NCBI RefSeq assembly: GCF_010998615.1
Contig: NZ_JAAEAH010000037.1
Location: 1 to 64,000 of the forward strand
Source: Myxococcus sp. CA023
GTDB taxonomy: Bacteria > Myxococcota > Myxococcia > Myxococcales > Myxococcaceae
Length of the DNA: 64,000 nt
Direction of reading: 5' to 3'
The notes below the pieces were generated by a model. That model did not search any database. It saw only the letters and a list, made by a program, of their open reading frames with translations, and had not been told where the DNA came from. This document shows, one piece after another, positions 26,752-36,080 of the stretch (position 1 is the stretch's first letter; each line of letters starts with the position of its first letter). Both the position numbers and the translations under genes were made by a program.

Positions 26752-27683
26752 GGGGTGGGGGGCTCCACGCGGATGGTGATGGGAACGCGGCCCCGCTCTT
26801 CGCCGGAGGTCAGCGCCACGATGCCGGCGGTGGCGCCAATGGCCACCGCGCCCACGCCCACCCAGAGCCAGGGGCTCTTGTACCAGGGGCGGGAGGACGG
26901 GTCGGCGGCGGCGCCGGCGCGCATGGCCCGGGGCGCTACCTGGAAGATGAGCGGCTGGAAGGAGTCTCCCCGGCCCGCGAGCCGGCGCTGCGCCGCGTCC
27001 GCGACCTCGAAGTAGTACTCCATCTCGTAGGCCTCGGCCTCGGTGGGCACCTCGTAGGCCGGCAACACCGCGCGGTAGCGCTCGCGGGGGCGGCCGTCGG
27101 GGCCTCGCTCACGCGCGAAGTCCACCGAGTTGTAGGCCTCGTCACCGGCGCGCCGGTAGAAGAGGCGCGCGCGGGCGCCCAGCGCCAGGTCCTGGATGGA
27201 GGCCTCCACGACGACGGGCTCGCCACCCGGCGGATCAGGGATGGGGTCCACGTCCAGGGTGACGGGGCGGACGCGCCGGCTCTTGATGTCCTCGCGGATG
27301 CGCGCGTAGAGGGCGCGCAGCTTGGGCGGGGAGCTGCGGGGGAGCTCGTAGTCCGGCCGGGCCTGGAGCAGCTTCTCGTAGGCGTCGCGCGCCTGGGGCT
27401 CGTCCCCCAGGTAGAGGGCTGTGAGGCCCAGCAGGCGGTACATCTCCACCAGCTGATCATCCGTCAGGTCCGGCGCATCCAGGCCTTCCAGGAGGGTGCG
27501 ACGTGCGTCTTCGAACTCGCCCTGGTCGAACTGCTCGCGGGCCTCGGTGATGGCCGGGCTGGCCGGGCCGAGCTGCGAGAGAACAGGCTCAGGGAAGAGG
27601 GGCCGGCTCCAGCCCGGTCGGGCACCCAGGCCCAGCACCAGGAGCAGGGCCCACCCGCGCAACCGCCAGCCGTGTGCGTGCAT
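26748..27683 (-). CDS. Exported TPR-type protein with C-terminal membrane anchor
   Basis: The 311-residue product starts with a signal peptide (WALLLVLGLGARPGWS). Roughly residues 45-120 form TPR-like helices (EAREQFDQGEFEDARRTLLE, YRLLGLTALYLGDEPQARDA). A beta-rich region follows (VRPVTLDVDPIPDPPGGEPV, ARLFYRRAGDEAYNSVDFA). A hydrophobic segment (WLWVGVGAVAIGATAGIVAL) sits just before the C-terminus. Myxobacteria have many proteins of this type, often annotated as hypothetical. It is the first gene of the minus-strand run reaching the histidine kinase and overlaps the lipoprotein gene by ATGA. The function is unknown. Confidence 0.75.
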   Translation of the reverse strand: MHAHGWRLRGWALLLVLGLGARPGWSRPLFPEPVLSQLGPASPAITEAREQFDQGEFEDARRTLLEGLDAPDLTDDQLVEMYRLLGLTALYLGDEPQARDAYEKLLQARPDYELPRSSPPKLRALYARIREDIKSRRVRPVTLDVDPIPDPPGGEPVVVEASIQDLALGARARLFYRRAGDEAYNSVDFARERGPDGRPRERYRAVLPAYEVPTEAEAYEMEYYFEVADAAQRRLAGRGDSFQPLIFQVAPRAMRAGAAADPSSRPWYKSPWLWVGVGAVAIGATAGIVALTSGEERGRVPITIRVEPPTP

Positions 27684-27846
27684 CGATTCGTACCTATCAA
27701 AACGTTATCGAGAGAATCCACGAAGGCCGGCCCATCGGGGGTGACGGCGCGGTGACATCTTCGTGGCGGTGTTGCACGAGGGCGTGTTGACGCTGGAGGG
27801 GCCACCCTCTATGTTGCGCGCCCCTTTTGGCCTGGAAGTAGCGTAA

Positions 27847-28449
27847 ATGCTCGTAAAGGTTGATCAAATCAAGGACGCAGGGCTGAAGCTCGAGGAGCCC
27901 GTCAATCTCGAGCTGCTCGGTGAGACGCTGGGAGGCGCTGCCTCCGGCGAGGATACCGGATTCCGGGCCACGGCCCCGGCGACGTTGAAGGCGTCGCTGC
28001 GCAAGCTGAGCGGCGGCGTGCTGCTGGAGGGGCGCTTCACGGTGGACGTCACCAGCCCCTGCAAGCGCTGCCTCACCGACGTGGCCACGAAGGTGCCCGT
28101 GGAGTTCACGCTCAACCTGGTGCCGGAGTCCCTGGCTCGGGGCGACGACTTCAAGGATGACGACGAGAAGGCCATGGAGAAGAAGGAGCGCAGCCAGGGT
28201 GAGTCTGGCGGCTCCTTCGAACTGAACGACGCGGATCAGGAACTCTTCGACGGGAAGACCATCAACCTGGACCCCATCGTCCGCGAGCAGCTCCTGCTGG
28301 CCCTGCCGATGAACGCCGTGTGCCGGGACGACTGCAAGGGCCTGTGCTCGCAGTGCGGCGCGAACCGCAACGACGTCGCCTGCTCCTGTGAAACCCGGCC
28401 CGTGGATCCGCGGCTGGCGCCGCTGAAGAACATCAAGCTCAACAACTGA
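27847..28449 (+). CDS. yceD: YceD/DUF177 family protein
   Basis: The 200-residue protein shows the DUF177 pattern. SPCKRCLTDV lies at about residue 75, an acidic linker follows, and then ELFDGKTINLDPIVREQLLLALPMNAVC leads into a Cys-rich tail (CRDDCKGLCSQCGANRNDVACSC) probably binding zinc. YceD is linked to 23S rRNA accumulation and is normally encoded just before rpmF in the same direction. Here rpmF follows but in inverted orientation. The acidic insert makes it slightly longer than the E. coli protein. Confidence 0.88.
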   Translation: MLVKVDQIKDAGLKLEEPVNLELLGETLGGAASGEDTGFRATAPATLKASLRKLSGGVLLEGRFTVDVTSPCKRCLTDVATKVPVEFTLNLVPESLARGDDFKDDDEKAMEKKERSQGESGGSFELNDADQELFDGKTINLDPIVREQLLLALPMNAVCRDDCKGLCSQCGANRNDVACSCETRPVDPRLAPLKNIKLNN

Positions 28450-28491
28450 AGTGAGCCTGGAGTGCAGGGCCGCCTCGTGAGAGGGGGCCCT

Positions 28492-28545
28492 GAAACGACA
28501 AGGGCCGCGGCCTCCACAGGATGGAGACGCGGCCCGTCGTGTTTC
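28492..28545. terminator. Bidirectional terminator between yceD and rpmF
   Basis: A long hairpin. GAAACGAC and GGGCCGCG on the left pair with CGCGGCCC and GTCGTGTTTC on the right, with an inner stem CTCCA/TGGAG. It lies between convergent genes and can serve both. Confidence 0.7.
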
Positions 28546-28581
28546 GCAGCGCCCGGGAAGGGCGCTGTATGTGGCTGTGTG

Positions 28582-28770
28582 TCAGGCCTCGGCCTGAGCG
28601 ACCACTTCACGGCCCTTGTACTGGCCGCAGGACGTGCAGGCGCGGTGAGGCATCACCGGCTCCTTGCAGTTCGGGCACTTGGTCACCTGCACGGCGCTCC
28701 GCAGGTTGTTGTTGGCCGCACGGCGGCGGTCGCGACGCATCTTCGAAGTACGCTTCTTGGGGACACCCAC
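28582..28770 (-). CDS. rpmF: 50S ribosomal protein L32
   Basis: A 62-residue basic protein starting MGVPKKRTSKMRRDRRRAAN, the standard L32 N-terminus. The zinc-binding form of the protein is seen in KCPNCKEP followed by CTSCGQYKG (four Cys). It is on the minus strand between yceD and plsX, both on plus, although these three are normally co-directional. It is therefore transcribed from its own promoter in the 28771-29213 gap. Confidence 0.97.
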   Translation of the reverse strand: MGVPKKRTSKMRRDRRRAANNNLRSAVQVTKCPNCKEPVMPHRACTSCGQYKGREVVAQAEA

Positions 28771-29213
28771 GGCTCACCTCTATATTCGACCCCGACCCGG
28801 AGCGTTCGCGCCGGTCCGGACCGGTTGAGTCCAATGTCTTTCGCGCTGTGCCGGGGTCCCCGGCTCCGTGCGCAACACTCTCTGCTCGAAACCGGTCTGG
28901 GGCGGTCGCACGAAGGCTCCCGTACTCCATGTCCGGCTTCGGAAGGCGGCGGACCCTAGCGGCTCGAAGCCCCCGAGTCAATGCGGCAACGCGGGAGGGC
29001 CCGTTATCTCCCGGGCACCGTCTATCTCGGACGGTGCCCGGTGACAACGCCCATGGCGCGGGCGCCATTCTTCCGGCCGTGCCCCGGGGCGTGTCAGCCA
29101 GTCGTTGCCCCCCTGGAGGGTTCCTGCTGTGCTGCGCGCCGCCCGCCCCCCGGCGGGTGGGATACCGACACCGATAGCCGCCGGGACGCCTGGCGGGCAA
29201 GGAGAGGGTGGGG
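28771..29213. other. Divergent intergenic region between rpmF and plsX
   Basis: This 443-base gap must carry the promoter of rpmF (minus) and that of plsX and the fatty acid genes (plus). I see no supported gene. It contains one strong perfect hairpin at 29012-29040, listed separately. A FapR- or FabT-type operator was not recognised. Confidence 0.5.
29012..29040. repeat. Perfect 11-bp hairpin upstream of plsX
   Basis: CGGGCACCGTC (29012-29022) and GACGGTGCCCG (29030-29040) pair without mismatch around TATCTCG. No T tract follows on either strand, so it is not a standard terminator. It could be an RNA structure in the plsX leader, a protein-binding palindrome, or the end of a small RNA. Confidence 0.6.
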
Positions 29214-30275
29214 ATGAGGCTGGTGCTGGATGCCATGGGCGGCGATCACGCGCCCGCCGCCCCCGTGGAGGGTGGGGTGCTCTTCGCGCGGGCCCACCCC
29301 GGTCACCAGGTGCTCCTGGTGGGGGACGAGGCGAAGGTGGCGCCCCTGCTGGGCAAGCTGCGGCCTCCGTCCAACCTCCAGGTCCACCACGCCTCTGAAG
29401 TCGTGGAGATGGACGAGCACGCCTCGACCGCCTTCCGCCGCAAGCGGGACTCCTCCCTCCGGGTGGGCTTCGAGCTGGTGCGGGACGGCCGGGCGGAGGC
29501 GCTCGTCTCGGCGGGTAACTCCGGCGCCGTCATGGCCGGGGGCCTGCTCACGCTGGGACGGCTGCCGGGCGTGGAGCGTCCCGCCATCGCCGCGCTCTTC
29601 CCCGCGCTCAAGGGTGGCGGCCGGTGCCTGCTCCTGGATGCGGGCGCCAACGTGGATTGCAAGCCGACGCACCTGGCCCAGTTCGCCGTCATGGGGGAGG
29701 CCTACGTGCGCGCGCGCATGGGCGTGGCCCGGCCCCGGGTGGCCGTGCTCTCCAATGGAGAGGAGTCCTCCAAGGGGACGCCGCTCACCCGGGAGGCCAG
29801 TGGGCTGCTGCGGCGCTCGGATCTGGACTTCGTGGGGTACGTGGAGGGCAAGGACCTCTTCTCCGGCGAGGTGCAGGTGGTGGTGACGGACGGGTTCACC
29901 GGAAACGTCGTCCTGAAGACATCCGAGGGCGTGGGCATGGGCGTCATTGGCATGCTGCGTCAGGCCATCGAACGGCGCGGCGGGCTGGCGGAGAAGGTGG
30001 GGGCGATGCTGCTCCAGCCCGCGCTGGCCGGGCTTCGCCGGGTGGTGGACTACGCCGAGTACGGCGGGGCGCCCCTGCTGGGCATCCAGGGGGTGGGCAT
30101 CGTCGCGCATGGGCGCTCCACGCCCCGGGCCCTCTTCAACGCGCTGGGCGCGGCGCTGGCCATGGCGGAGGGGGGCGTGCAGGCGGAGTTGACGCGTTGC
30201 ATCGGGCGCGCGGGGGCGTGGCTTCCGACCCATCCGAAGGGAAAAAGAGCGACAGACGCGGGCGTTTCCGATTAG
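29214..30275 (+). CDS. plsX: Phosphate acyltransferase PlsX
   Basis: Makes acyl-phosphate from acyl-ACP for phospholipid synthesis. The 353-residue protein starts LVLDAMGGDHAPAAPVEG and has VSAGNSGAVMAGGLL, LLDAGANVDCKP, GRPRVAVLSNGEESSKGT-like residues and VTDGFTGNVVLKTSEG, all standard PlsX motifs. The ATG at 29214 is better spaced from GGAGAGG than the GTG two codons earlier. It opens the fatty acid gene run, but fabH, usually next, is absent here; fabD follows after 138 bases. Confidence 0.95.
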   Translation: MRLVLDAMGGDHAPAAPVEGGVLFARAHPGHQVLLVGDEAKVAPLLGKLRPPSNLQVHHASEVVEMDEHASTAFRRKRDSSLRVGFELVRDGRAEALVSAGNSGAVMAGGLLTLGRLPGVERPAIAALFPALKGGGRCLLLDAGANVDCKPTHLAQFAVMGEAYVRARMGVARPRVAVLSNGEESSKGTPLTREASGLLRRSDLDFVGYVEGKDLFSGEVQVVVTDGFTGNVVLKTSEGVGMGVIGMLRQAIERRGGLAEKVGAMLLQPALAGLRRVVDYAEYGGAPLLGIQGVGIVAHGRSTPRALFNALGAALAMAEGGVQAELTRCIGRAGAWLPTHPKGKRATDAGVSD

Positions 30276-30413
30276 AGCCTTCGCCCGGAGCGTGCAGGCC
30301 GCCTCGGGCTGGTGGCGGGGCGCCTCGCGGAAATTGCTGGCTCAACCTGGTCAGGTACGGCAACAGGGCGTCCAGCCTGCGGCCCCGGCCGCTGAAGAGG
30401 AGGCAGAGTCCGC

Positions 30414-31355
30414 ATGTCGAAGGTCGCGTTCGTGTTCCCCGGGCAAGGCAGCCAGGCCGTGGGGATGGGCAAGGACCTGTATGAGAAGTTCCCCGAGGCC
30501 CGGGCCGTGTTCGACGCGGTCGACGCCGCCCTGGGGGAGAAGCTCTCCACCCTCTGCTTCGAGGGCCCGGACGAGGCGCTGAAGCTCACGGCCAACACCC
30601 AGCCGGCCATCCTCACGGTGTCGCTGGCGGCGCACGCGGTGTTCGCGAAGCGGGGACCGGTGCCGTCTTTCGTGGCGGGGCACTCGCTGGGCGAGTACTC
30701 GGCGCTGGTGGCGGCGGGCGCCATGGACCTGGGCGACGCGGTCCGGGCGGTGCGCGCGCGCGGCACCTTCATGCAGGAGGCGGTGCCCGCGGGCGTGGGC
30801 GCCATGGCCGCGGTGCTGGGCCTGGTTCCGGAGAAGGTGAAGGCGGCTTGTGACGCGGCGGCCGAGGGGCAGGTGGTGTCGCCGGCGAACTACAACTCGC
30901 CCGAGCAGACGGTCATCGCCGGTGACGCGGCGGCCGTGGAGCGCGCCGGGGTGAAGTGCAAGGAGGCCGGCGCCAAGCGCGTGATGCCCCTGCCGGTGTC
31001 TGCCCCCTTCCACTGCGCGCTGATGGCGCCGGTGCAGCCTCGGCTGGCGGAGGTGCTGGGCCGCATCCAGGTGTCCGCGCCGTCCGTGCCGGTGGTGACC
31101 AACGTGGAGGCCCGTCCCAACGCGGACGCGTCGCGGGTGGTGCCGCTGCTCCTGGAGCAGGTGAGCTCGCCGGTGCGCTGGATTGAGTGCGTGGAGGCGC
31201 TGAAGGCCGAAGGCGTCACCCGCATCATCGAGCTGGGGCCGGGCAAGGTGCTGGTGGGCCTGGTCAAGCGCATCACCAAGGACATCGAGCTGTTCAACGT
31301 CGAGGACTCCGCGAGCCTGGACAAGGCGCTCGCGGCACTGGGGGTGGCACCATGA
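30414..31355 (+). CDS. fabD: Malonyl-CoA:ACP transacylase FabD
   Basis: Loads malonyl groups onto ACP. The 313-residue protein begins VAFVFPGQGSQAVGMG. It has the catalytic Ser near residue 91 in AGHSLGEYSAL, the Arg in VRARGTFMQEAV, the catalytic His in SAPFHCALM and the C-terminal IIELGPGKVLVGL. The ATG is preceded by GGAGGCAGAG. Overlaps fabG by ATGA. Confidence 0.97.
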   Translation: MSKVAFVFPGQGSQAVGMGKDLYEKFPEARAVFDAVDAALGEKLSTLCFEGPDEALKLTANTQPAILTVSLAAHAVFAKRGPVPSFVAGHSLGEYSALVAAGAMDLGDAVRAVRARGTFMQEAVPAGVGAMAAVLGLVPEKVKAACDAAAEGQVVSPANYNSPEQTVIAGDAAAVERAGVKCKEAGAKRVMPLPVSAPFHCALMAPVQPRLAEVLGRIQVSAPSVPVVTNVEARPNADASRVVPLLLEQVSSPVRWIECVEALKAEGVTRIIELGPGKVLVGLVKRITKDIELFNVEDSASLDKALAALGVAP

Positions 31356-32101
31356 GCGGCTTCAAGGACAAGGTCGTGCTCGTGACGGGTGGCTCGCGCG
31401 GCATCGGCCGGGCGTGTGCGGTGGCCTTCGCCAAGGCGGGGGCCTCCACCGTGGTCATCAGCTATGCGGGCAACGAGGCGGCGGCCCAGGAGACGGTGGC
31501 CCTGCTCCAGGCGGAAGGCGCCAAGGCGGAGGCCATCCGCTTCGACGTGTCCGACAGCGCCGCCTGCGCCAGCGCAGTGGACGGCATCGTCAAGGGCCAC
31601 GGCCGGCTGGACGTGCTCGTCAACAACGCGGGCGTCGCGGTGGACGGCCTGGTGATGCGGGTGAAGGACGAGGACTGGGACAAGCAGCTGGACACCAACC
31701 TCAAGGGCGCCTTCTCGCTCATCCGCGCTGTCAGCCGGCCCATGATGAAGCAGAAGGGCGGCGCCATCATCAACATCACCTCCGTGGTGGGGGAGATGGG
31801 CAACGGCGGTCAGGCGGCCTACTCGGCGTCCAAGGCGGGGCTCATCGGCCTGACCAAGTCCGTGGCGCGCGAGCTGTCCAGCCGGAACATCCGCGTCAAC
31901 GCCGTGTCCCCTGGCTTCATCGGGACGGACATGACGCATCAGATCAATGACGAGATGCGCCAGAAGATGCTGGAGGGCATCCCCCTGGGTCGGCTGGGCA
32001 ATCCGGAGGAGGTCGCCGGTGCCGTGCTCTTCCTGGCGGGGGACGCCGCGTCCTACATCACCGGCGAGGTCCTGAAGGTCAACGGCGGAATGTACATGTA
32101 A
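31352..32101 (+). CDS. fabG: 3-oxoacyl-ACP reductase FabG
   Basis: NADPH-dependent reduction of 3-oxoacyl-ACP. The 249-residue short-chain dehydrogenase has [14 protein letters not shown] for the cofactor, [12 protein letters not shown], the catalytic Ser in [11 protein letters not shown], and [14 protein letters not shown] with Tyr and Lys. The C-terminus is [13 protein letters not shown]. Start ATG overlaps the fabD stop, implying coupled translation; longer frames lie inside fabD. Confidence 0.97.
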   Translation: MSGFKDKVVLVTGGSRGIGRACAVAFAKAGASTVVISYAGNEAAAQETVALLQAEGAKAEAIRFDVSDSAACASAVDGIVKGHGRLDVLVNNAGVAVDGLVMRVKDEDWDKQLDTNLKGAFSLIRAVSRPMMKQKGGAIINITSVVGEMGNGGQAAYSASKAGLIGLTKSVARELSSRNIRVNAVSPGFIGTDMTHQINDEMRQKMLEGIPLGRLGNPEEVAGAVLFLAGDAASYITGEVLKVNGGMYM

Positions 32102-32205
32102 CCCACGGTTGGATTGCCGCCGGGCGTGGGATATACCGCGCCCGCTTTCGACATGGTCCGGGAAGCCAGCCGGGCCACATCTGGTTCCTGGAGGGTTCTA
32201 CACTT

Positions 32206-32448
32206 ATGTCGACGTCAACCATTGAGGCCAAGGTCAAGTCCATCATCGCCGACCAGCTCGGTGTCGGAGAGGATGAGATCAAGCCGGAGTCCTCCTTCAT
32301 CGAGGACCTGGGCGCGGACAGCCTCGACATCGTGGAGCTCGTCATGGCGATGGAAGAGGAGTTCGAGGTCGAGATTCCCGACGAAGAGGCGGAGAACATC
32401 AAGACCGTCAACGACGCCGTCAGCTACATCAACACCCACAAGAAGTAG
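32206..32448 (+). CDS. acpP: Acyl carrier protein
   Basis: An 80-residue acidic protein with the phosphopantetheine-bearing S39 in [18 protein letters not shown]. It lies 104 bases after fabG and 84 bases before fabF, in the classic fabD-fabG-acpP-fabF order. The ATG ([14 protein letters not shown]) is preceded by GGAGG at 32191. The whole protein matches the normal AcpP length. Confidence 0.97.
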   Translation: MSTSTIEAKVKSIIADQLGVGEDEIKPESSFIEDLGADSLDIVELVMAMEEEFEVEIPDEEAENIKTVNDAVSYINTHKK

Positions 32449-32532
32449 GCAGCACCACGGCGTGCCGGGGTGCGGGGCGGCGCCGCGTTATGCGCGGCGT
32501 CCCCGGTGTCCCAGGCGCCACCGGAGAGGACC

Positions 32533-33786
32533 GTGTCACAACGTCGAGTCGTCGTCACCGGAACCGGGCTTGTTTCGGCTCTGGGAACCGGAACCGAGAA
32601 GAACTGGCAGGCGTTGATCGCCGGCAAGTCGGGTATTGCCCAGGTCACGCGCTTTGACGTTGGCAAAATCGACACGCGCATCGCGGGCGAGGTGAAGGAC
32701 TTCGAGCCCGAGGCGTTCATCGAAAAGCGCGAAGTGCGCCGGATGGACCTGTATGCGCAGTTCGCGTTGGCCGCCGCGCAGATGGCCGTGACGGAGTCGG
32801 GCATTCCCATTGGCCCGGATGCGCCGCACGGCTACATCCCGGAGAAGGTCGGCGTCATCGTCGGCTCGGGCATCGGCGGTATCTCTTCGCTGGAAGAGCA
32901 GCACCGCAAGGGGTTGGAGAAGGGGTTCGACCGGTTGTCGCCCTTCTTCATCATCCAGATGATCATCAACATGGCGCCGGGCCTCATCTCCATGCGGTAC
33001 AACTGCAAGGGGCCGAACTGGGCGCCGGTGTCTGCGTGCGCCACCAGTGCCCACGCCATTGGCGAGGCCTGGAAGTCCATCCGCCTGGGTGAGACGGACG
33101 CGGTCATCGCCGGCGGCGCCGAGGCGGCCATCACCCCGTTGGGGCTGGGTGGCTTCTCGGTGATGAAGGCGCTGTCCACGCGCAATGATGATCCGGCCGG
33201 GGCCAGCCGTCCCTTCGACAAGGACCGTGACGGCTTCGTCATGGGCGAGGGCGCGGGCATCCTGGTGCTGGAGGAGATGGAGGCCGCGAAGAAGCGCGGC
33301 GCCAACATCCTGGCGGAGGTGGTGGGGTACGGCGCCAACTCGGACGCGTACCACGTCACCCAGCCGGCGCCGGAAGGCGAGGGCGCGGCGCGCTGCATGC
33401 GGCTGGCGCTCCAGTCCGCGGGGATGAACCCGGAGGACGTGGGCTACATCAACGCTCACGGCACCTCGACGCCGTTCAACGACGCGAATGAGACGAAGGC
33501 CATCAAGACGGTGTTCGGCGACCACGCGCGGAAGATCGCCGTGTCGTCGACCAAGTCGATGACGGGCCACATGCTCGGCGCGGCGGGTGGCTTCGAGGGC
33601 GTGGTCAGCGCGCTGGCGCTGGCGCGCAACATCCTGCCGCCCACCATCAACCAGACGACGCCTGATCCGGACTGCGACCTGGACTACGTGCCCAACCAGG
33701 CGCGTGAGGCCCGGGTGGACGCGGTGATGAGCAACTCGTTTGGCTTCGGCGGCACCAACGCCGTGCTGGTGTTCAAGCGCTTCTAG
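32533..33786 (+). CDS. fabF: 3-oxoacyl-ACP synthase II FabF
   Basis: Elongating condensing enzyme of fatty acid synthesis. The start is the GTG behind GGAGAGGA, giving 417 residues beginning [18 protein letters not shown]. The catalytic triad is visible: C169 in [11 protein letters not shown], His in [11 protein letters not shown] and His in [11 protein letters not shown]. The KSAS C-terminus [15 protein letters not shown] is intact. The longer frame starting at 32470 has no family sequence. Confidence 0.97.
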   Translation: MSQRRVVVTGTGLVSALGTGTEKNWQALIAGKSGIAQVTRFDVGKIDTRIAGEVKDFEPEAFIEKREVRRMDLYAQFALAAAQMAVTESGIPIGPDAPHGYIPEKVGVIVGSGIGGISSLEEQHRKGLEKGFDRLSPFFIIQMIINMAPGLISMRYNCKGPNWAPVSACATSAHAIGEAWKSIRLGETDAVIAGGAEAAITPLGLGGFSVMKALSTRNDDPAGASRPFDKDRDGFVMGEGAGILVLEEMEAAKKRGANILAEVVGYGANSDAYHVTQPAPEGEGAARCMRLALQSAGMNPEDVGYINAHGTSTPFNDANETKAIKTVFGDHARKIAVSSTKSMTGHMLGAAGGFEGVVSALALARNILPPTINQTTPDPDCDLDYVPNQAREARVDAVMSNSFGFGGTNAVLVFKRF

Positions 33787-33806
33787 CAGTCCCAGGAGAA
33801 ACCCGC

Positions 33807-34250
33807 GTGAAAGTCATCCTCGCTTCAGACCACGCGGGACTGGAGCTCCGGCAGGAGCTGGTGGCCGCGCTCACCGCGCGGGGCGTGGCCCACGAAGACG
33901 TGGGTCCCGTCACGCGGGACTCGGTGGACTATCCGGACTTCGCCGCGCGGGTGTCCCGCGCCGTGGCGTCCGGGGAGGCCACCCTGGGCGTGCTGGTGTG
34001 TGGCACTGGCATTGGCATGAGCATCGTCGCCAACAAGCACAAGGGCATCCGGGCGGCCCTGTGCACCACGGAGTTCGAGGCCCGGATGGCCCGGGCCCAC
34101 AATGACGCCAACGTGCTGTGCCTGGGCCAGCGCGTGGTGGGGGCCGGCGTGGGCCGCGCCATCCTGGAGGCGTTCCTCAGCACTGCTTTCGAAGGCGGCC
34201 GCCACGAGCGGCGCGTCCAGATGATTCGCGAGGCCGAGTCCCAGGGCTAA
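33807..34250 (+). CDS. rpiB: Ribose-5-phosphate isomerase B
   Basis: A 147-residue protein of the RpiB/LacA family, converting ribose-5-phosphate and ribulose-5-phosphate. MKVILASDHAGLELRQEL, the catalytic Cys in LVCGTGIGMSIVANK, and ARAHNDANVLCLGQRVVG are all present. It lies 20 bases after fabF and 36 before glyA, a neighbourhood (rpiB-glyA-nrdR) common in delta-proteobacteria and other phyla. Confidence 0.95.
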   Translation: MKVILASDHAGLELRQELVAALTARGVAHEDVGPVTRDSVDYPDFAARVSRAVASGEATLGVLVCGTGIGMSIVANKHKGIRAALCTTEFEARMARAHNDANVLCLGQRVVGAGVGRAILEAFLSTAFEGGRHERRVQMIREAESQG

Positions 34251-34286
34251 CGGCCCCGCCGTACCCGTCGTTCGAGGGAGTCCGCC

Positions 34287-35543
34287 ATGGAGAACATCCG
34301 TACGCTGGCCGAAGTGGACCCGGAGATTGCCCGCGTCCTCCGCGAGGAGACCCAGCGCCAGGAGGAAGGGCTGGAGCTCATCGCTTCGGAGAACTTCGTC
34401 TCTCCGGCGGTGATGGAGGCGGTGGGCTCGGTGCTCACCAACAAGTACGCGGAAGGCTACCCTGGCAAGCGCTACTACGGCGGCTGCGAGGTGGTGGACG
34501 TCGCGGAGAACCTGGCCATCGCCCGCGCCAAGGACCTGTTCGGCGCGGACGCGGTCAACGTGCAGGCGCACTCCGGCAGCCAGGCCAACATGGGCGCCTT
34601 CATGGCGCTGATGAAGCCGGGCGACACCATGCTGTCGCTCGACCTCAACTCCGGCGGTCACCTCACCCACGGCGCCACGTTCAACTTCTCCGGCAAGCTC
34701 TACAAGGTCGTCCACTACGGCCTGACGCGTGACACGGAGACCATCGACTTCGCGCAGGTGGAGTCGCTGGCCAAGGAGCACAAGCCGAAGGTCATCGTCG
34801 TGGGCGCCAGTGCGTACCCGCGCACGCTGGACTTCGCGAAGTTCCGAGAGATCGCCGACGCGGTGGGCGCGGCCATGCTGGTGGACATGGCGCACATCGC
34901 CGGCCTGGTGGCCGCGGGCGTGCACCCCTCGCCGGTGCCGGTGGCGGACATCGTCACCAGCACCACGCACAAGACGCTGCGCGGTCCGCGTGGCGGCTTG
35001 GTGCTGAGCCGCGAGCCCTACGCCAAGGCCATCAACAGCCAGATCTTCCCCGGCATCCAGGGCGGTCCGCTGATGCATGTCATCGCCGGCAAGGCGGTGG
35101 CCTTCAAGGAGGCGCTGTCGCCGGAGTTCAAGGCGTACCAGCGGCAGATTGTCGCCAACGCGAAGGCGCTGGCGGAGGCGCTCCAGCGCGCGGGCCTGCG
35201 GCTGACGTCCGGTGGCACGGACAACCACCTGATGCTGGTGGACCTGCGCCCCAAGAAGCTCACGGGCAAGGTGGCCGAAGCGGTGCTGGACAAGGCCGGC
35301 ATCACCGTGAACAAGAACATGATTCCGTTCGACCCGGAGAAGCCGATGACCACGTCCGGCGTCCGGGTGGGCACGCCGGCCATCACCACGCGCGGCATGC
35401 GCGAGGCGGAGATGGCGGTGGTGGGGCGGCTCATCGGCGAGGCGCTGGACGCCGCGCAGGACGACGCCGCGCTGGCCCGCATCAAGGGGCAGGTGAAGGA
35501 GCTTTCGCAGGGATTCCCGCTCTACGCATCGCGGTTGAAGTAG
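34287..35543 (+). CDS. glyA: Serine hydroxymethyltransferase
   Basis: PLP enzyme that converts serine and tetrahydrofolate to glycine and methylene-THF. The 418-residue protein has [48 protein letters not shown] and the PLP-binding Lys in [14 protein letters not shown], then [18 protein letters not shown]. The start ATG follows CGAGGGAGTCCGCC. Length and motifs are normal. Confidence 0.98.
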   Translation: MENIRTLAEVDPEIARVLREETQRQEEGLELIASENFVSPAVMEAVGSVLTNKYAEGYPGKRYYGGCEVVDVAENLAIARAKDLFGADAVNVQAHSGSQANMGAFMALMKPGDTMLSLDLNSGGHLTHGATFNFSGKLYKVVHYGLTRDTETIDFAQVESLAKEHKPKVIVVGASAYPRTLDFAKFREIADAVGAAMLVDMAHIAGLVAAGVHPSPVPVADIVTSTTHKTLRGPRGGLVLSREPYAKAINSQIFPGIQGGPLMHVIAGKAVAFKEALSPEFKAYQRQIVANAKALAEALQRAGLRLTSGGTDNHLMLVDLRPKKLTGKVAEAVLDKAGITVNKNMIPFDPEKPMTTSGVRVGTPAITTRGMREAEMAVVGRLIGEALDAAQDDAALARIKGQVKELSQGFPLYASRLK

Positions 35544-35564
35544 ATTGGCGGGCCGTACCCTTCC

Positions 35565-36071
35565 ATGCGCTGCCCCTTCTGTCAGGACGCCGAGAACAAG
35601 GTCATCGACTCCCGTGAGTCACACGAGGGCTCCGTCATCCGGCGGCGCCGCGAGTGCCTGACCTGCAAGCGCCGCTTCACCACGTATGAGCGGGTGGAGG
35701 AGCTCTACCCGCTCATCGTGAAGAAGGACGGGCGGCGCGAGGCGTTCGACCGGGAGAAGATCGTCAACGGGCTGAAGAAGGCGTGTGAGAAGCGGCCCGT
35801 GTCCGCGGATCAGCTCGAGGAGACGGTGGTCGCCATCGAGCGGCAGCTGCAGGGCATGGGCGAGAAGGAAGTGCCCTCGTCCGTCATCGGCGAGGAGATC
35901 ATGCGCCGGCTGCGGCAACTGGACGAGGTGGCCTATGTCCGCTTCGCGTCCGTGTACCGCAGCTTCCGCGACATCGCGGAGTTCATGGACGAGCTGAAGG
36001 CCCTGCGCGAGGCGGAGGCGCGCGAGCAGCGCCAGTCGCCTCCCTCGGCACCGGTGGACAAGGGCGGTTAG
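35565..36071 (+). CDS. nrdR: Transcriptional repressor NrdR
   Basis: Regulates ribonucleotide reductase genes in response to ATP/dATP. The N-terminal zinc ribbon has C3, C6, C31 and C34 ([19 protein letters not shown]). An ATP-cone follows ([24 protein letters not shown]). The total of 168 residues includes a slightly long C-terminal tail. The gene sits 21 bases after glyA and 9 bases before ribD, so it is co-transcribed with both. Confidence 0.96.
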   Translation: MRCPFCQDAENKVIDSRESHEGSVIRRRRECLTCKRRFTTYERVEELYPLIVKKDGRREAFDREKIVNGLKKACEKRPVSADQLEETVVAIERQLQGMGEKEVPSSVIGEEIMRRLRQLDEVAYVRFASVYRSFRDIAEFMDELKALREAEAREQRQSPPSAPVDKGG

Positions 36072-36080
36072 AGAAAGCAC

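Noticed and set aside
36072-36080. FMN riboswitch before ribD
   Set aside because: The gap to nrdR is nine bases, far too short, and no riboswitch-like sequence lies inside nrdR.
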